Assembly (NCBI RefSeq): GCF_002979865.1
Contig: NZ_PCPZ01000003.1
Location: 124,001-188,000 of the forward strand
Source of the DNA: Arthrobacter sp. MYb214
Lineage (GTDB): Bacteria; Actinomycetota; Actinomycetes; Actinomycetales; Micrococcaceae
Direction of reading: 5' to 3'
Length of the DNA stretch: 64,000 nt
Below the pieces are notes generated by a model. That model saw only the letters and a list, made by a program, of their open reading frames with translations, was not told where the DNA came from and did no database searches. A program made the position numbers and the translations under genes. Below, in pieces: positions 55,060 to 63,740 of the stretch. Every line of letters begins with the position of its first letter. Positions within the stretch are counted from its first letter, which is position 1.

Positions 55060-56037
55060 TTAGTAAGCGAAAGACCGGTCGAGGGCTTCAAGCAACTTGT
55101 CGATGTCCGGCAGGTACTGGGACTCCACCTTGGAAATCGGGTAAGGCATGTGGAATCCGCCCACGCGCAGCACTGGGGCTTCCAGCGAGAGGAAGGCGCG
55201 CTCGGTGATGCGGGCCGCGATTTCGCCGCCCAGGCCGCCGAAGGTCGGCGCTTCGTGGGTGACAATCAGCCGGCCGGTCTTCTGCACCGATTCGGTAATG
55301 GTGTCGAAATCGATCGGCGACAGCGAGCGCAGGTCGATGACCTCGATGGACCGGCCATCTTCCAGCGCGGCATCAGCGGCAGCCAGGGCGATCGGCACCA
55401 GCGGGCCGTAGGCGACGATGGTCGCGTCAGTGCCCGGGCGGACCACCTGCGCCTTGAAGGCATCCAGCGCCGGGGTTTCGGTATCGACCTCGCCCTTGAG
55501 CCAGTAGCGGCGCTTGGGCTCGAAGAAGATCACCGGGTCCTGGCAGCTGGCTGCCTGCTGGATCATCCAGTAGGCGTCATGCGCGTTGGACGGGGTGATG
55601 ATGCGCAGGCCCGCGGTGTGGGCGAACAGCGCCTCCGGGGATTCGGAGTGGTGCTCGATGGAGCCGATGCCGCCGCCGTAGGGAATGCGGATGACTACAG
55701 GTGTGGTCAGACGCCCCTCGGAGCGGGCGTGCATCTTGGCCAGCTGGGTGGTGATCTGGCTGAAAGCAGGGAAGACGAAGCCGTCGAACTGGATTTCCAC
55801 CAGCGGGCTGAAACCGCGCAGGGCCATGCCCACGGCGGTGCCGACGATGCCGGCCTCGCCCAGCGGCGAGTCGATGACGCGGTGCTCGCCATACTTGTCG
55901 ATCAGCCCGTCGGTGATGCGGTAGACGCCACCGAGGCGCCCGATGTCCTCGCCCATCAGCAGGGACTTGCCATCGGATTCCAGCACCTTGTCCAGGCCGC
56001 TGGTAATGGCCTTGGCCAGGGTCATTGTGGTGGTCAT
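55060..56037 (-). CDS. Branched-chain 2-oxoacid dehydrogenase E1 beta subunit
   Basis: 325-residue transketolase-type subunit: LMGEDIGRLGGVYRITDGL, DSPLGEAGIVGTAVGMAL with the Glu that activates thiamine, QFDGFVFPAFSQI, RIPYGGGIGSIEHHSESPE. It starts directly after the E1alpha stop (TAA-ATG) with an AGGGAG site inside the upstream gene, so the two are coupled at equal levels. The branched-chain rather than pyruvate assignment is based on the separate alpha/beta genes and family resemblance. Confidence 0.9.
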   Translation of the reverse strand: MTTTMTLAKAITSGLDKVLESDGKSLLMGEDIGRLGGVYRITDGLIDKYGEHRVIDSPLGEAGIVGTAVGMALRGFSPLVEIQFDGFVFPAFSQITTQLAKMHARSEGRLTTPVVIRIPYGGGIGSIEHHSESPEALFAHTAGLRIITPSNAHDAYWMIQQAASCQDPVIFFEPKRRYWLKGEVDTETPALDAFKAQVVRPGTDATIVAYGPLVPIALAAADAALEDGRSIEVIDLRSLSPIDFDTITESVQKTGRLIVTHEAPTFGGLGGEIAARITERAFLSLEAPVLRVGGFHMPYPISKVESQYLPDIDKLLEALDRSFAY

Positions 56038-57180
56038 TTAGTGCTCTCCCTCAGCCGCATCGGCGAATCCTGCTTCGTATTCCAGATGCCAGGCCAGTTC
56101 TTCCTGGATCAGTGGATGCGCTTCGGCGTAGACCTGCTCGAAGGACTTGGCCAGCGGCGGGACAGGGAAGGCCATGGCGTCTTCGCGGACCTTGGCAGCC
56201 ATCGCATCAGCGTCGGCGGCCAGCTGCTCGAAGTAGGCGTCGTCAACCAGGTTGTTCTCGCGCAGGTAGGTTTCCAGGCGGATCAGCGGGTCCTTCGGGG
56301 CCCACTGGGCCTCTTCTTCGCTCATGCGGTATTTGGTTGGATCATCGGCGGTGGTGTGCGCGCCGAGGCGGTAGGTGACGGCCTCAATGAGGACCGGGCC
56401 CTTGCCGCTGCGTGCGTGTTCCAGCGCCCAGCGGGTGACCGCCAGAACGGCCAGCACGTCGTTGCCATCCACGCGCACTCCCGGCATGCCGTAGCCTGCG
56501 GCGCGGTTGACCAGCGGCACCTTGGACTGGACCTCGAAAGGAACGGAAATCGCCCACTGGTTGTTCTGGCAGAAGTAGACCACCGGTGCGTTGAAGGAGC
56601 TGGCGAAGACCATGGACTCATGGGTTTCGCCCTCGGTGGAGGAGCCATCGCCGAAGTAGGCGACTACGGCGTTGCCCTCCTTGGCGCGACGGGCTTCATC
56701 CCAGCCGCGCTGTTCCATGTTCAAAGCCATTGCGTAGCCGGCGGCATGCGGCATCTGCGCGGCAAGCACCATGGTGTACATGTGGAAGTTGTTTTCCCGG
56801 GGATCCCAGCCGCCTCCGGAGATGCCGCGGAACAGGCGCAGCATTTCGGAGAAGGACACATCGCGGGTCAGTGCCACGCCGTGCTCGCGGTAGGTGGGGA
56901 AGATGTAGTCGCTTCGGCGGGTGGCACGGCCGGAACCGATCTGCGCCGCTTCCTGCCCGCGCAGCGGGACCCAGAGGCACAACTGGCCCTGGCGCTGCAA
57001 TGCTGTGGCCTCTTGGTCGAATCGACGGGTCAATGCCATGTCGCGGTAGAAGCCGCGAAGCATGTCATCATCAACGTCACCCAGATACGCATCGTACGTT
57101 CCATGGGACTGACGCTGGCCGTCCGGAGTCAGGATCTGAATCAGATCCGGCTCCGTCGCCTCGGTCGCAGCACGCGTCAT
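56038..57180 (-). CDS. Branched-chain 2-oxoacid dehydrogenase E1 alpha subunit
   Basis: 380-residue thiamine-diphosphate-binding subunit. The ThDP motif is GDGSSTEGETHESMVFASSFNAPVVYFCQNN in outline, with G-D-G at the start and N-N at the end. RRFDQEATALQRQGQLCLWVPLRGQEAAQ and the phosphorylation-loop-like YRLGAHTTADDPTKYR are typical. It decarboxylates branched 2-oxoacids from valine, leucine and isoleucine. GAAGGAT precedes the ATG at 57180. A large dyad lies 20 bases upstream. Confidence 0.9.
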   Translation of the reverse strand: MTRAATEATEPDLIQILTPDGQRQSHGTYDAYLGDVDDDMLRGFYRDMALTRRFDQEATALQRQGQLCLWVPLRGQEAAQIGSGRATRRSDYIFPTYREHGVALTRDVSFSEMLRLFRGISGGGWDPRENNFHMYTMVLAAQMPHAAGYAMALNMEQRGWDEARRAKEGNAVVAYFGDGSSTEGETHESMVFASSFNAPVVYFCQNNQWAISVPFEVQSKVPLVNRAAGYGMPGVRVDGNDVLAVLAVTRWALEHARSGKGPVLIEAVTYRLGAHTTADDPTKYRMSEEEAQWAPKDPLIRLETYLRENNLVDDAYFEQLAADADAMAAKVREDAMAFPVPPLAKSFEQVYAEAHPLIQEELAWHLEYEAGFADAAEGEH

Positions 57181-57200
57181 TTATCATCCTTCGGTCATAA

Positions 57201-57238
57201 ATATGCCCCACACGGAATACATTCCGCATGGGACATAT
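57201..57238. promoter_or_regulatory. 38-bp dyad before the bkd operon
   Basis: Two 19-base arms centred between 57219 and 57220, with 15 of 19 pairs matching, including the inner GGAAT-AC-ATTCC and outer ATATG/CATAT blocks. Its position, 21 bases before the E1alpha ATG, suits an Lrp/AsnC-type or other dimeric regulator, or a hairpin in the leader RNA. Confidence 0.6.
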
Positions 57239-57307
57239 ACGGCTTGTCTAATTTCTAAGCCTATAGGCACTGACCGCTAAAACGCGAGAAATCAGCACCA
57301 GTTGCCC

Positions 57308-58417
57308 CTATGCCAGGTCTAGTGATTCCTTGCACAGATCAATAAAACGATCGTTTGCTTCAACTTCGCCGATGGAGACGCGCACTCCTTCGTTCGAGAA
57401 GCCGCGCACCGACAGCGCCACGGCGTTTGCCCCCTCGACGAACTCATCGGTCTTTTCGCCCAGCGGAAGCCAGACGAAGTTCGCCTGGGTGGAAGGAATC
57501 TTCCAGCCCTGCCCGGCCAGGGCCGAGGCAACTCGTTCGCGTTCCATGACCAAGCCCTCAACGCGCTCAAGCACCTGGTCGATGTGGGCCAGCGAAGCGA
57601 CCGCGGCATCCTCGGCCACGCTGGAGACGGCAAACGGGGTGGCCACTACGCGGATGTTATCGGTGATCTCCGGGTGGGCCACCGAGTAGCCCACCCTGAG
57701 ATTCGCCAGGCCGTGAGCCTTCGAGAAAGTGCGCAGGAGAACCACATTTTCGTTCTCGTTGTAGGTATGGATGCCATCCACCGATTTCTCGTCGCGGACG
57801 AACTCGGTGTAGGCCTCATCCAGGACAACCAGCACGTTCTTCGGAACCCGTGCCAGGAAGTCATCGACTTCGGCCTGGCTGAGTACCGGACCGGTGGGGT
57901 TATTCGGTGTGCACAGCAAGATGACTGAAGTGTTCTCGTTCACCGCTGCGATCATGGATTCCAGATCGTGGCGCCCGTCTTCCAGCAACGGGATTTCAAC
58001 GGGCAGCGCACCGGCAGTCTGTACGAGGATTGGGTAGGCCTCGAAGGAACGCCACGCATAGATGACTTCATCCTGGATGCCGTCTTCGTTCTGGCCCGCG
58101 AAGGCGTTCAGGATCTGCACCAACGCGCCAAGGGAACCGGCCCCGGTCACGATGTCTTCCGCAGGAACGTCCAAGTACTCGGAAAGTGCTTCGCGCAGCT
58201 TGGTCGATAGCGGATCAGGGTAGCGATTCAGGCTGGACTGCTCCACGACCGCCCGATGCACAGCGTCCAAGGGACCGAAGGGAATTTCATTCGATGACAG
58301 CTTGTAAGCTCTCGCACCTTCAATAGGGGCAGGCGGCTTGCCCGCAGAGTATTTGGGCAAACGTGCAACTACAGAGCGTGGCTGCACCTGATCTTGGGTC
58401 ACCGGGTTCTCAGTCAT
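57308..58417 (-). CDS. hisC: Histidinol-phosphate aminotransferase (or aromatic aminotransferase Pat)
   Basis: 369-residue fold type I PLP aminotransferase of the HisC family: YKLSSNEIPFGP at the N-terminus, GAGSLGALVQILNAF, LCTPNNPTGPVLS, LDEAYTEFV, and RTFSKAHGLANLRVGY with the PLP Lys. It is isolated from other his genes and lies upstream of bkd on the same strand, 127 bases away, so it may act on aromatic 2-oxoacids (Pat, a known HisC-like enzyme of Actinobacteria) instead of histidinol phosphate. Confidence 0.82.
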   Translation of the reverse strand: MTENPVTQDQVQPRSVVARLPKYSAGKPPAPIEGARAYKLSSNEIPFGPLDAVHRAVVEQSSLNRYPDPLSTKLREALSEYLDVPAEDIVTGAGSLGALVQILNAFAGQNEDGIQDEVIYAWRSFEAYPILVQTAGALPVEIPLLEDGRHDLESMIAAVNENTSVILLCTPNNPTGPVLSQAEVDDFLARVPKNVLVVLDEAYTEFVRDEKSVDGIHTYNENENVVLLRTFSKAHGLANLRVGYSVAHPEITDNIRVVATPFAVSSVAEDAAVASLAHIDQVLERVEGLVMERERVASALAGQGWKIPSTQANFVWLPLGEKTDEFVEGANAVALSVRGFSNEGVRVSIGEVEANDRFIDLCKESLDLA

Positions 58418-58499
58418 ACCTCAAAGCCTAGCCCTCACTAAGGGTTTAGCGATATCTGCGGTTCATCCTAATCCCAGATTTCTATGCCAAAGTTAAGGC

Positions 58500-58886
58500 A
58501 TGAGCTTTCTGATTCGAGTCATCGTCAATGCGCTTGCCCTCGCCGCCGCCGTCTGGATTGTGCCCGGCCTCAAGATCGTCGCGGCCGGCGAAGGTGCAGT
58601 AAGCACGGTCATCGCCTATTTGGCGGTTGGCGCAATCTTCGGATTGGTCAACGCCTTGGTCCGTCCGATCGTCAAGCTGTTCTCCTTGCCAATCACCTGC
58701 CTCACCTTGGGCTTGTTCACCATCGTGATTAACGCCCTGATGCTCCTGCTGACTTCATGGCTGACGACCTTCACCCCGATTGAACTGGTCATCGAGCAGT
58801 TCTGGTGGGATGCCATCGCCGGCACGATTATCATCTCCATCGTCTCTGCGGTCCTCGGATTGTTCGTCAAGAGCGAGAACGAGTAA
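58500..58886 (+). CDS. Phage holin family / YvlD-like membrane protein
   Basis: 128-residue integral membrane protein with four helices: SFLIRVIVNALALAAAVWIVPGLKI, VIAYLAVGAIFGLVNALVRPIVKLFSLPITCLTLGLFTIVINALMLLL and AGTIIISIVSAVLGLF in outline. This is the family PF04020 (YvlD), often called holin-like but chromosomal and not phage-linked. Function unknown, perhaps envelope stress. Divergent from hisC. A terminator follows. Confidence 0.82.
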   Translation: MSFLIRVIVNALALAAAVWIVPGLKIVAAGEGAVSTVIAYLAVGAIFGLVNALVRPIVKLFSLPITCLTLGLFTIVINALMLLLTSWLTTFTPIELVIEQFWWDAIAGTIIISIVSAVLGLFVKSENE

Positions 58887-58908
58887 GCGGTATTCGACGC
58901 AGTACAAG

Positions 58909-58944
58909 AAGAGGACGGCATCCGACAGGTGCCGTCCTCTTTCG
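58909..58944 (+). terminator. Terminator after the YvlD-like gene
   Basis: 12-bp perfect stem (58909-58920 with 58930-58941), 9-base loop, T-rich end. Confidence 0.88.
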
Positions 58945-59068
58945 TTAATACCCTATTCGCCGGCCCCGATCAGCGTCCCATCTTCTGCCCTGATCCACAG
59001 CACCATTCATCAGCACGGTGATACCCGGTGATGCTGATCCGGCCGGCTGGTTGCAGTTCTTGAGCGCT

Positions 59069-60418
59069 TTAGTGGCGTGGTGCCATGTGCTTGAGCCGCT
59101 CCTTGTCTTCTTCCTTCAGGGGCGGACGTTCTTTTTGCTTGCGCTCCAGCTTGAACATGCGGATTTTCAGCGGGGATTCGGGAAGGTAGAACTGCTTCAG
59201 ATGCTCTCTGATTTCCAGTTTCGGGTCCTCATCGAGTTCCAGGAGGTGGTCACCGTAATTCTTGAGGTGATGCGACGGGCCAAAGAGCCCGTCTTCGGGC
59301 AAGATGTCCTGCATGTGCTCGCGCGGACCTGGGAAAGTGGTGGTGTAGTGCTCGCCCTTGCGGGGATTGGGTCCGCCATCGGTGCCGGGCACCATATCTT
59401 TTCGGTCTTCTACGGATAGGCTGCGGACATCCTTTGGCAGATCAATAGTGCCGATGGGAGAACCAAGGGTCAGCACCTTGTTCAGCTTGTACTTGCGCTT
59501 CAAGAACTTGTTCTTCGTCAGCTGGGCTACGTGAATGCCTCCTTGCGAGTAGCCGGAAAGGATTACTTCATCGCCCTCTTTCGCTCCGCTGAGCCTTAAT
59601 GCTTCATCGAGCGGTTCCACAAAATTCTCGGATTCCACCCCGAAGCCGTCAGCGATGCCTTCCGGGCCAAAAGGCGAAGGAACTTCGGCGTCATCCTGCG
59701 TCCCCGGAAAGAGCGCGATATAAGTATCATCGTCAGCTTCGACGATCATGATCTTTCCGTTGTTCTCCGTGCCTTCGCCCTCCAGCTTTTCGTGCAGCTG
59801 GAAATAGCTTCTCATCTTGCCATCCAGTTCAACCGTCTGAGCTGGATCTTGCCCTGCGAGCTCTATTTCGGTATTCCGGTTTGACCCCAGCAGCCGCATA
59901 ATCCGCGACAGCGACTTGGCGGTACCTTCGATTTGCTCGGTCAAGGTCATATTCGGCGCCAAGGGCCAGTGCGGGATGTAGGACATCAGCAAGCGCAAAA
60001 AGGTCTCCATGCTTTCCCTCGGCGGACGCCAGCCGTTATCGCGGGACTTGGATATGAAGTCCCCGACCAGTACCGCGCTGGTGCTTACGAGCATCATCCG
60101 TTCAACTGCGGCTTCGGCAACCTCATAATTCCGCATGGCCGCAGAGACCTTTCCGGTAAGTTCGAACGCTGTGATTTCGCCTTCCCTGGCCTGCTGATAG
60201 CTGTCTCTGATCAAATCGCCTAGATGCCCGATGCCATAGCCCCTGGCTTCAATGCCTGCCGCCATGCACTGCAGATTCAGGTCCCCCTGGCAACTGTCCG
60301 CAGCCTGCGCGGCCCTGAGTAATGCGTCGGATATGCCATTGATGTCGCGAGCAACCCGCTGGCAGATTTCCCCTGCCTGGGCGTAATCCGGCTCGTTGTA
60401 ATTGACTTCATATCCCAT
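59069..60418 (-). CDS. Alpha/beta-hydrolase with an N-terminal helical WXG-like region, candidate type VII secretion cargo
   Basis: 449 residues. Residues 1-160 are mostly amphipathic helix (ICQRVARDINGISDALLRAAQAADSC, then IGHLGDLIRDSYQQAREG, AMRNYEVAEAAVERMML), like the N-terminal part of ESX/LXG-type exported proteins. From about 225 there is an alpha/beta hydrolase, with the nucleophile elbow GYSQGG (Ser291) and a plausible catalytic His391 (NYGDHLLELD). The tail is highly basic and charged. It starts two bases after a WXG100-like gene. No signal peptide. A lipase or esterase effector is inferred; no ESX machinery is in the window. Confidence 0.72.
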   Translation of the reverse strand: MGYEVNYNEPDYAQAGEICQRVARDINGISDALLRAAQAADSCQGDLNLQCMAAGIEARGYGIGHLGDLIRDSYQQAREGEITAFELTGKVSAAMRNYEVAEAAVERMMLVSTSAVLVGDFISKSRDNGWRPPRESMETFLRLLMSYIPHWPLAPNMTLTEQIEGTAKSLSRIMRLLGSNRNTEIELAGQDPAQTVELDGKMRSYFQLHEKLEGEGTENNGKIMIVEADDDTYIALFPGTQDDAEVPSPFGPEGIADGFGVESENFVEPLDEALRLSGAKEGDEVILSGYSQGGIHVAQLTKNKFLKRKYKLNKVLTLGSPIGTIDLPKDVRSLSVEDRKDMVPGTDGGPNPRKGEHYTTTFPGPREHMQDILPEDGLFGPSHHLKNYGDHLLELDEDPKLEIREHLKQFYLPESPLKIRMFKLERKQKERPPLKEEDKERLKHMAPRH

Positions 60419-60420
60419 GG

Positions 60421-60693
60421 CTACGAGGCCATTCTCTGGTTCATGATTTGCGCTTCGAGGTTTTGGATCTCACGCATGGCAACCCCCAAGTACTCTTCAG
60501 CGTTGTTCAGCTCGCCATTGAGCATTTCCAGTCGCTGGCTCAGCTCCTCAACATTGTCTAGAAACGCCTTGCCAGCCTTTGAATTCCAAGTCAATGCCCG
60601 GATTGAACCCAACTGTGCGATGGCGAACTTAGTGGTTTTCTGGGCGTCATCGAGCTGACTTGCCACCGTCAGCAGCGTCGCTTGAAACATCAT
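60421..60693 (-). CDS. WXG100-like small helical protein
   Basis: 90 residues, the standard WXG100 length, forming a helix-turn-helix hairpin: a helix from residue 4 to 33, then T-W36-N-S38-K-A-G-K-A-F at the turn (a W-x-S variant of W-x-G), then a second helix LDNVEELSQRLEMLNGELNNAEEYLGVAMREIQNLEAQI in outline. The ATG at 60693 has GGAG seven bases upstream; longer in-frame starts would add a stretch that does not look like protein. Two bases separate it from the hydrolase gene, which suggests the two proteins pair for export, as WXG100 partners do. Confidence 0.75.
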   Translation of the reverse strand: MMFQATLLTVASQLDDAQKTTKFAIAQLGSIRALTWNSKAGKAFLDNVEELSQRLEMLNGELNNAEEYLGVAMREIQNLEAQIMNQRMAS

Positions 60694-60826
60694 TTCCCTG
60701 CTCCGCATCCTTGAGAATTTGTCCACCATCATGGACAGCAACAATGGGGCACCAGCACGTTTGGCGACCGGTTGTGGAAACAGCGGTGAAGTAAAAGATG
60801 TGATGTAGCGCCGAGGATGGAAGAAT

Positions 60827-62242
60827 ATGAGTATGGCTGAGATTGCGCGCACTTCCCTTGCTAATGAACCACTGGCTTTGACTGCCCTCGACGGACGCTA
60901 CCGCAGCGCCGTGGCACCGCTGGTCGACTACCTTTCCGAAGCGGCTTTGAACCGCGATCGCGTTCACGTTGAAGTTGAATGGCTGATCCACTTGACCGAT
61001 AACTCCGTTCTTCCAGGCACCTCCCCGCTTTCTGCGGAACAGAAGGCAGCACTGCGCAAGATCGTCACCGATTTCAACGCTGATTCCGTGAAGGAACTGG
61101 CAGAGATCGAAGCTGTCACCGTTCACGATGTGAAAGCTGTCGAGTACTACATCGCCAACCGCCTGGAAGCGATCGGCATTGGCAACCTCAAGCCGCTGGT
61201 GCATTTCGGCTGCACCTCTGAAGACATCAACAACCTGTCCTACGCTCTGGGCGTCCAGGGCGGCGTGCAGCAGGTATGGCTGCCGGCAGCCCGCGACCTG
61301 GTGGCACAGCTGGCCAAGATGGCCGAGGACTCCCGCGACGTGCCGATGCTCTCGCGCACGCACGGCCAGCCAGCCACCCCAACCACCCTGGGCAAGGAAC
61401 TGGCAGTTCTGGCGTGGCGCCTGACCCGCCAGCTGGATCGCGTCGAGAAGACCGAGTACCTGGGCAAGATCAACGGCGCTACCGGCACCTATGCTGCCCA
61501 CTACGCTTCGGTCCCGACCGCTGACTGGCAGCAGATTTCCAAGGACTTCGTTGAGCATCTGGGCCTAGTTTGGAACCCGCTGACCACCCAGATCGAATCC
61601 CACGACTGGCAGGCAGAGGTCTACGCAGACATTGCACGCTTCAACAGCATCCTGCACAACCTGTGCACCGATGTCTGGAGCTACATCTCCATCGGCTACT
61701 TCGCGCAGATCCCAGTGGCCGGCGCCACCGGATCCTCGACCATGCCGCACAAGGTCAACCCGATCCGCTTCGAGAACGCAGAAGCCAACCTGGAGATCTC
61801 CAACGGCCTGCTGAACACCCTCGGTTCCACCCTGGTCACCAGCCGCTGGCAGCGCGACCTGACCGATTCCTCCTCGCAGCGCAACATCGGTACCGCCATC
61901 GGCCACTCGGTGCTGGCGATCTCCAACGTTGCCAAGGGCTTGGATCGCCTGTCTGTCGCCGAAGCCGTGCTGGCTGACGACCTGGACCACAACTGGGAGG
62001 TTCTCGCAGAGGCCATCCAGATGGTCATGCGCGCCGAGGCTATCGCCGGTGTCGAGGGCATGGACAACCCCTACGAACGACTGAAGGACCTGACCCGCGG
62101 CCACCGCGTGGATGCAGCCCGCCTGAAGGAATTCGTTGGCGAACTGGGCCTGTCGGCTGAAGCCGAAACCCGCCTGCAGTCGCTGACCCCGGGCAGCTAC
62201 AACGGCATCGCTTCGCAGCTGGTTGACCACCTGAAGAAATGA
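60827..62242 (+). CDS. purB: Adenylosuccinate lyase
   Basis: 471-residue enzyme of purine synthesis, splitting fumarate from SAICAR and adenylosuccinate. Signature loop GSSTMPHKVNPIRFENAEANL; other active-site parts are VHFGCTSEDINNLSYAL and LSRTHGQPATPTTLGKE. The E. coli-type subgroup fits the length. It is divergent from the WXG100-like gene and stands alone, with its own terminator. A GGAAG lies just before the ATG at 60827; another in-frame ATG follows six bases later. Confidence 0.93.
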   Translation: MSMAEIARTSLANEPLALTALDGRYRSAVAPLVDYLSEAALNRDRVHVEVEWLIHLTDNSVLPGTSPLSAEQKAALRKIVTDFNADSVKELAEIEAVTVHDVKAVEYYIANRLEAIGIGNLKPLVHFGCTSEDINNLSYALGVQGGVQQVWLPAARDLVAQLAKMAEDSRDVPMLSRTHGQPATPTTLGKELAVLAWRLTRQLDRVEKTEYLGKINGATGTYAAHYASVPTADWQQISKDFVEHLGLVWNPLTTQIESHDWQAEVYADIARFNSILHNLCTDVWSYISIGYFAQIPVAGATGSSTMPHKVNPIRFENAEANLEISNGLLNTLGSTLVTSRWQRDLTDSSSQRNIGTAIGHSVLAISNVAKGLDRLSVAEAVLADDLDHNWEVLAEAIQMVMRAEAIAGVEGMDNPYERLKDLTRGHRVDAARLKEFVGELGLSAEAETRLQSLTPGSYNGIASQLVDHLKK

Positions 62243-62270
62243 CGTCCATTTAGCCGAAATTGCGTAAATA

Positions 62271-62313
62271 GAAGCGCCGTTGCCCCGGTAAGGTCCGGGT
62301 GCAACGGCGCTTC
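62271..62313 (+). terminator. Terminator after purB
   Basis: Perfect 13-bp stem (62271-62283 with 62301-62313), loop of 17 bases that can pair further, then TGTCGT. Confidence 0.85.
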
Positions 62314-62520
62314 TGTCGTAATGCATGTCGGGCATGATGGCTCAGAACTGCTTGCGTTCGATCAGTGTGCTTTCGATTTTGTGAAACCGACAGCGGACCG
62401 CTCCGCTTCTAGCAACGTGCTGAGCCGCAGACCATTACAGCCCCGGGCGTTTTGCAGGGTTCTCAACCGCTTGAAATAACGGTTAGCGGCATCGGCGATG
62501 GAGCTCCAGTACGCGGAGAT

Positions 62521-63141
62521 TCAGAACTGCGTAGCTCGTGCCTCGAATACAAGGGGTATGCCGCGTTTTTCGAATTGGTCCAGCATTTGCTCATAAAGGG
62601 TCCGGTACTCTATGGCAGGGTAATGGCGAAGCGAAACCCGAACGTATGTCGTTCCATCCTTGGAGTTTCCATTGGGGCCATCCACGGAATCATCAACATA
62701 AATTTCCAATGACCGGTTCAGATCGGCTCGGTCCCAAAGGACTTGGACTTTCGCATTATTTACATGCTCGATACCTGTCACCGAGGTAATCGAATCCCAG
62801 TTGATCTTGCGACCGCCCCGAACGGTCAGGCCGCTGGCTTTGAATCTCAGGTCGATCGCCTCGTTGCCCTTGCGTGCCGCGCCTTTTAGTGCGGTGACAA
62901 GTGCGACGACTCCGAAAATAGCAAGAATGGCTCCGATCACGGTCGGAATTCCTTGCAAAACAATCTGGGATAGATAACTTGATGTCGAGGGTAAATCATT
63001 CGCGATTAGATAGATTCCCACGATGCACAGAATCCCGCCCAACAGCACTAGGGAAAACCCCTTGTCGATTCTTGGATATAGATGCAAGGAGTTAGTTACA
63101 AAATCTTTGTGTTCGGGGAGCCTGGATCTGGCAGTATTCAA
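62521..63141 (-). CDS. Unknown two-helix membrane protein, third gene of a coupled operon
   Basis: 206 residues, no family recognised. A polar N-terminus with LHLYPRID, two hydrophobic helices (about 28-48 and 61-85), then a basic KGAARKGNEAIDLRF stretch and a C-terminal beta-rich domain with an INWDSITSVTGIEH pattern, reminiscent of PH-like membrane proteins. The ATG overlaps the upstream stop by four bases. Possibly part of a toxin/immunity or envelope operon, judging only by the unusual coupled arrangement. Confidence 0.7.
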   Translation of the reverse strand: MNTARSRLPEHKDFVTNSLHLYPRIDKGFSLVLLGGILCIVGIYLIANDLPSTSSYLSQIVLQGIPTVIGAILAIFGVVALVTALKGAARKGNEAIDLRFKASGLTVRGGRKINWDSITSVTGIEHVNNAKVQVLWDRADLNRSLEIYVDDSVDGPNGNSKDGTTYVRVSLRHYPAIEYRTLYEQMLDQFEKRGIPLVFEARATQF

Positions 63142-63740
63142 TTCTCATCCATTTCACTATCGAATTCATCCTCTTCAAAGTTGACGGCTTCGAAAAAGTC
63201 GATCATAGGGTCCATCATGAAGCTCAACGCAGACAGGTCCGAGTCGTAGGCTTCCAGCAGGAATACCAGCCCGTGCGAACGCGCAACGGTCCTCACATGC
63301 CCTACGGCAGGCATGACTGCTGTGTCCGTATCTCCTGACCGCGCGTCCATCGCTATGACCGACGTCAACTGGAGAATCTGGCCAACCGACTCCGATTGGT
63401 ATTCACTGGTTTGGACAGGCGTGGCTGGCTCGTAAATCGGCATGGCCAATTCCGCCAAGCTCTTTTCCGGCTCATCGTCCAGAACTATCAAGTGGGCAGT
63501 GCCCAGTGCGTGTCCATCTTCAGGCGAATACCAGAGTGTATGCTCGGCTTCGGCTATCTGGTTGTTCGCCACGTCCAAAGCCAGCTGCTCATAGACCTTC
63601 CGCAGCTCAGGATCTTCCGGGATGGCCAATTCCGCAAGGTCCTGTGCCCATTGCTCCGCCGTCTCCCAATTATCTTCAGGAAATGAGCGAGGTACTGGAA
63701 TCCAGAATTCCAGATCCGGTTCAATCTCGTATGTTGTCAT
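63138..63740 (-). CDS. Unknown acidic protein, second gene of the coupled operon
   Basis: 200 residues, strongly acidic, with no membrane segment and no known family. Features: DLEFWIPVPRSFPEDNWETAEQWAQDLAELA, HTLWYSPEDGHALGTAHLIVLDDEPEKS, and an E/D-rich C-terminus (NFEEDEFDSEMDEN). The ATG at 63740 overlaps the upstream stop by four bases (ATGA), as it does downstream, so three genes are translationally coupled. An immunity-like role would fit the acidic character but is speculation. Confidence 0.7.
   Translation of the reverse strand: MTTYEIEPDLEFWIPVPRSFPEDNWETAEQWAQDLAELAIPEDPELRKVYEQLALDVANNQIAEAEHTLWYSPEDGHALGTAHLIVLDDEPEKSLAELAMPIYEPATPVQTSEYQSESVGQILQLTSVIAMDARSGDTDTAVMPAVGHVRTVARSHGLVFLLEAYDSDLSALSFMMDPMIDFFEAVNFEEDEFDSEMDEN

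Noticed and set aside
55150-57258. 700-codon plus-strand open frame across the bkd E1 genes
   Set aside because: Composition is typical of antisense to high-GC genes; both E1 subunits on the other strand have full motifs.
58500-58886. Phage origin suggested by the holin-family name
   Set aside because: The YvlD-like family is chromosomal, and there are no endolysin, integrase or structural genes nearby.
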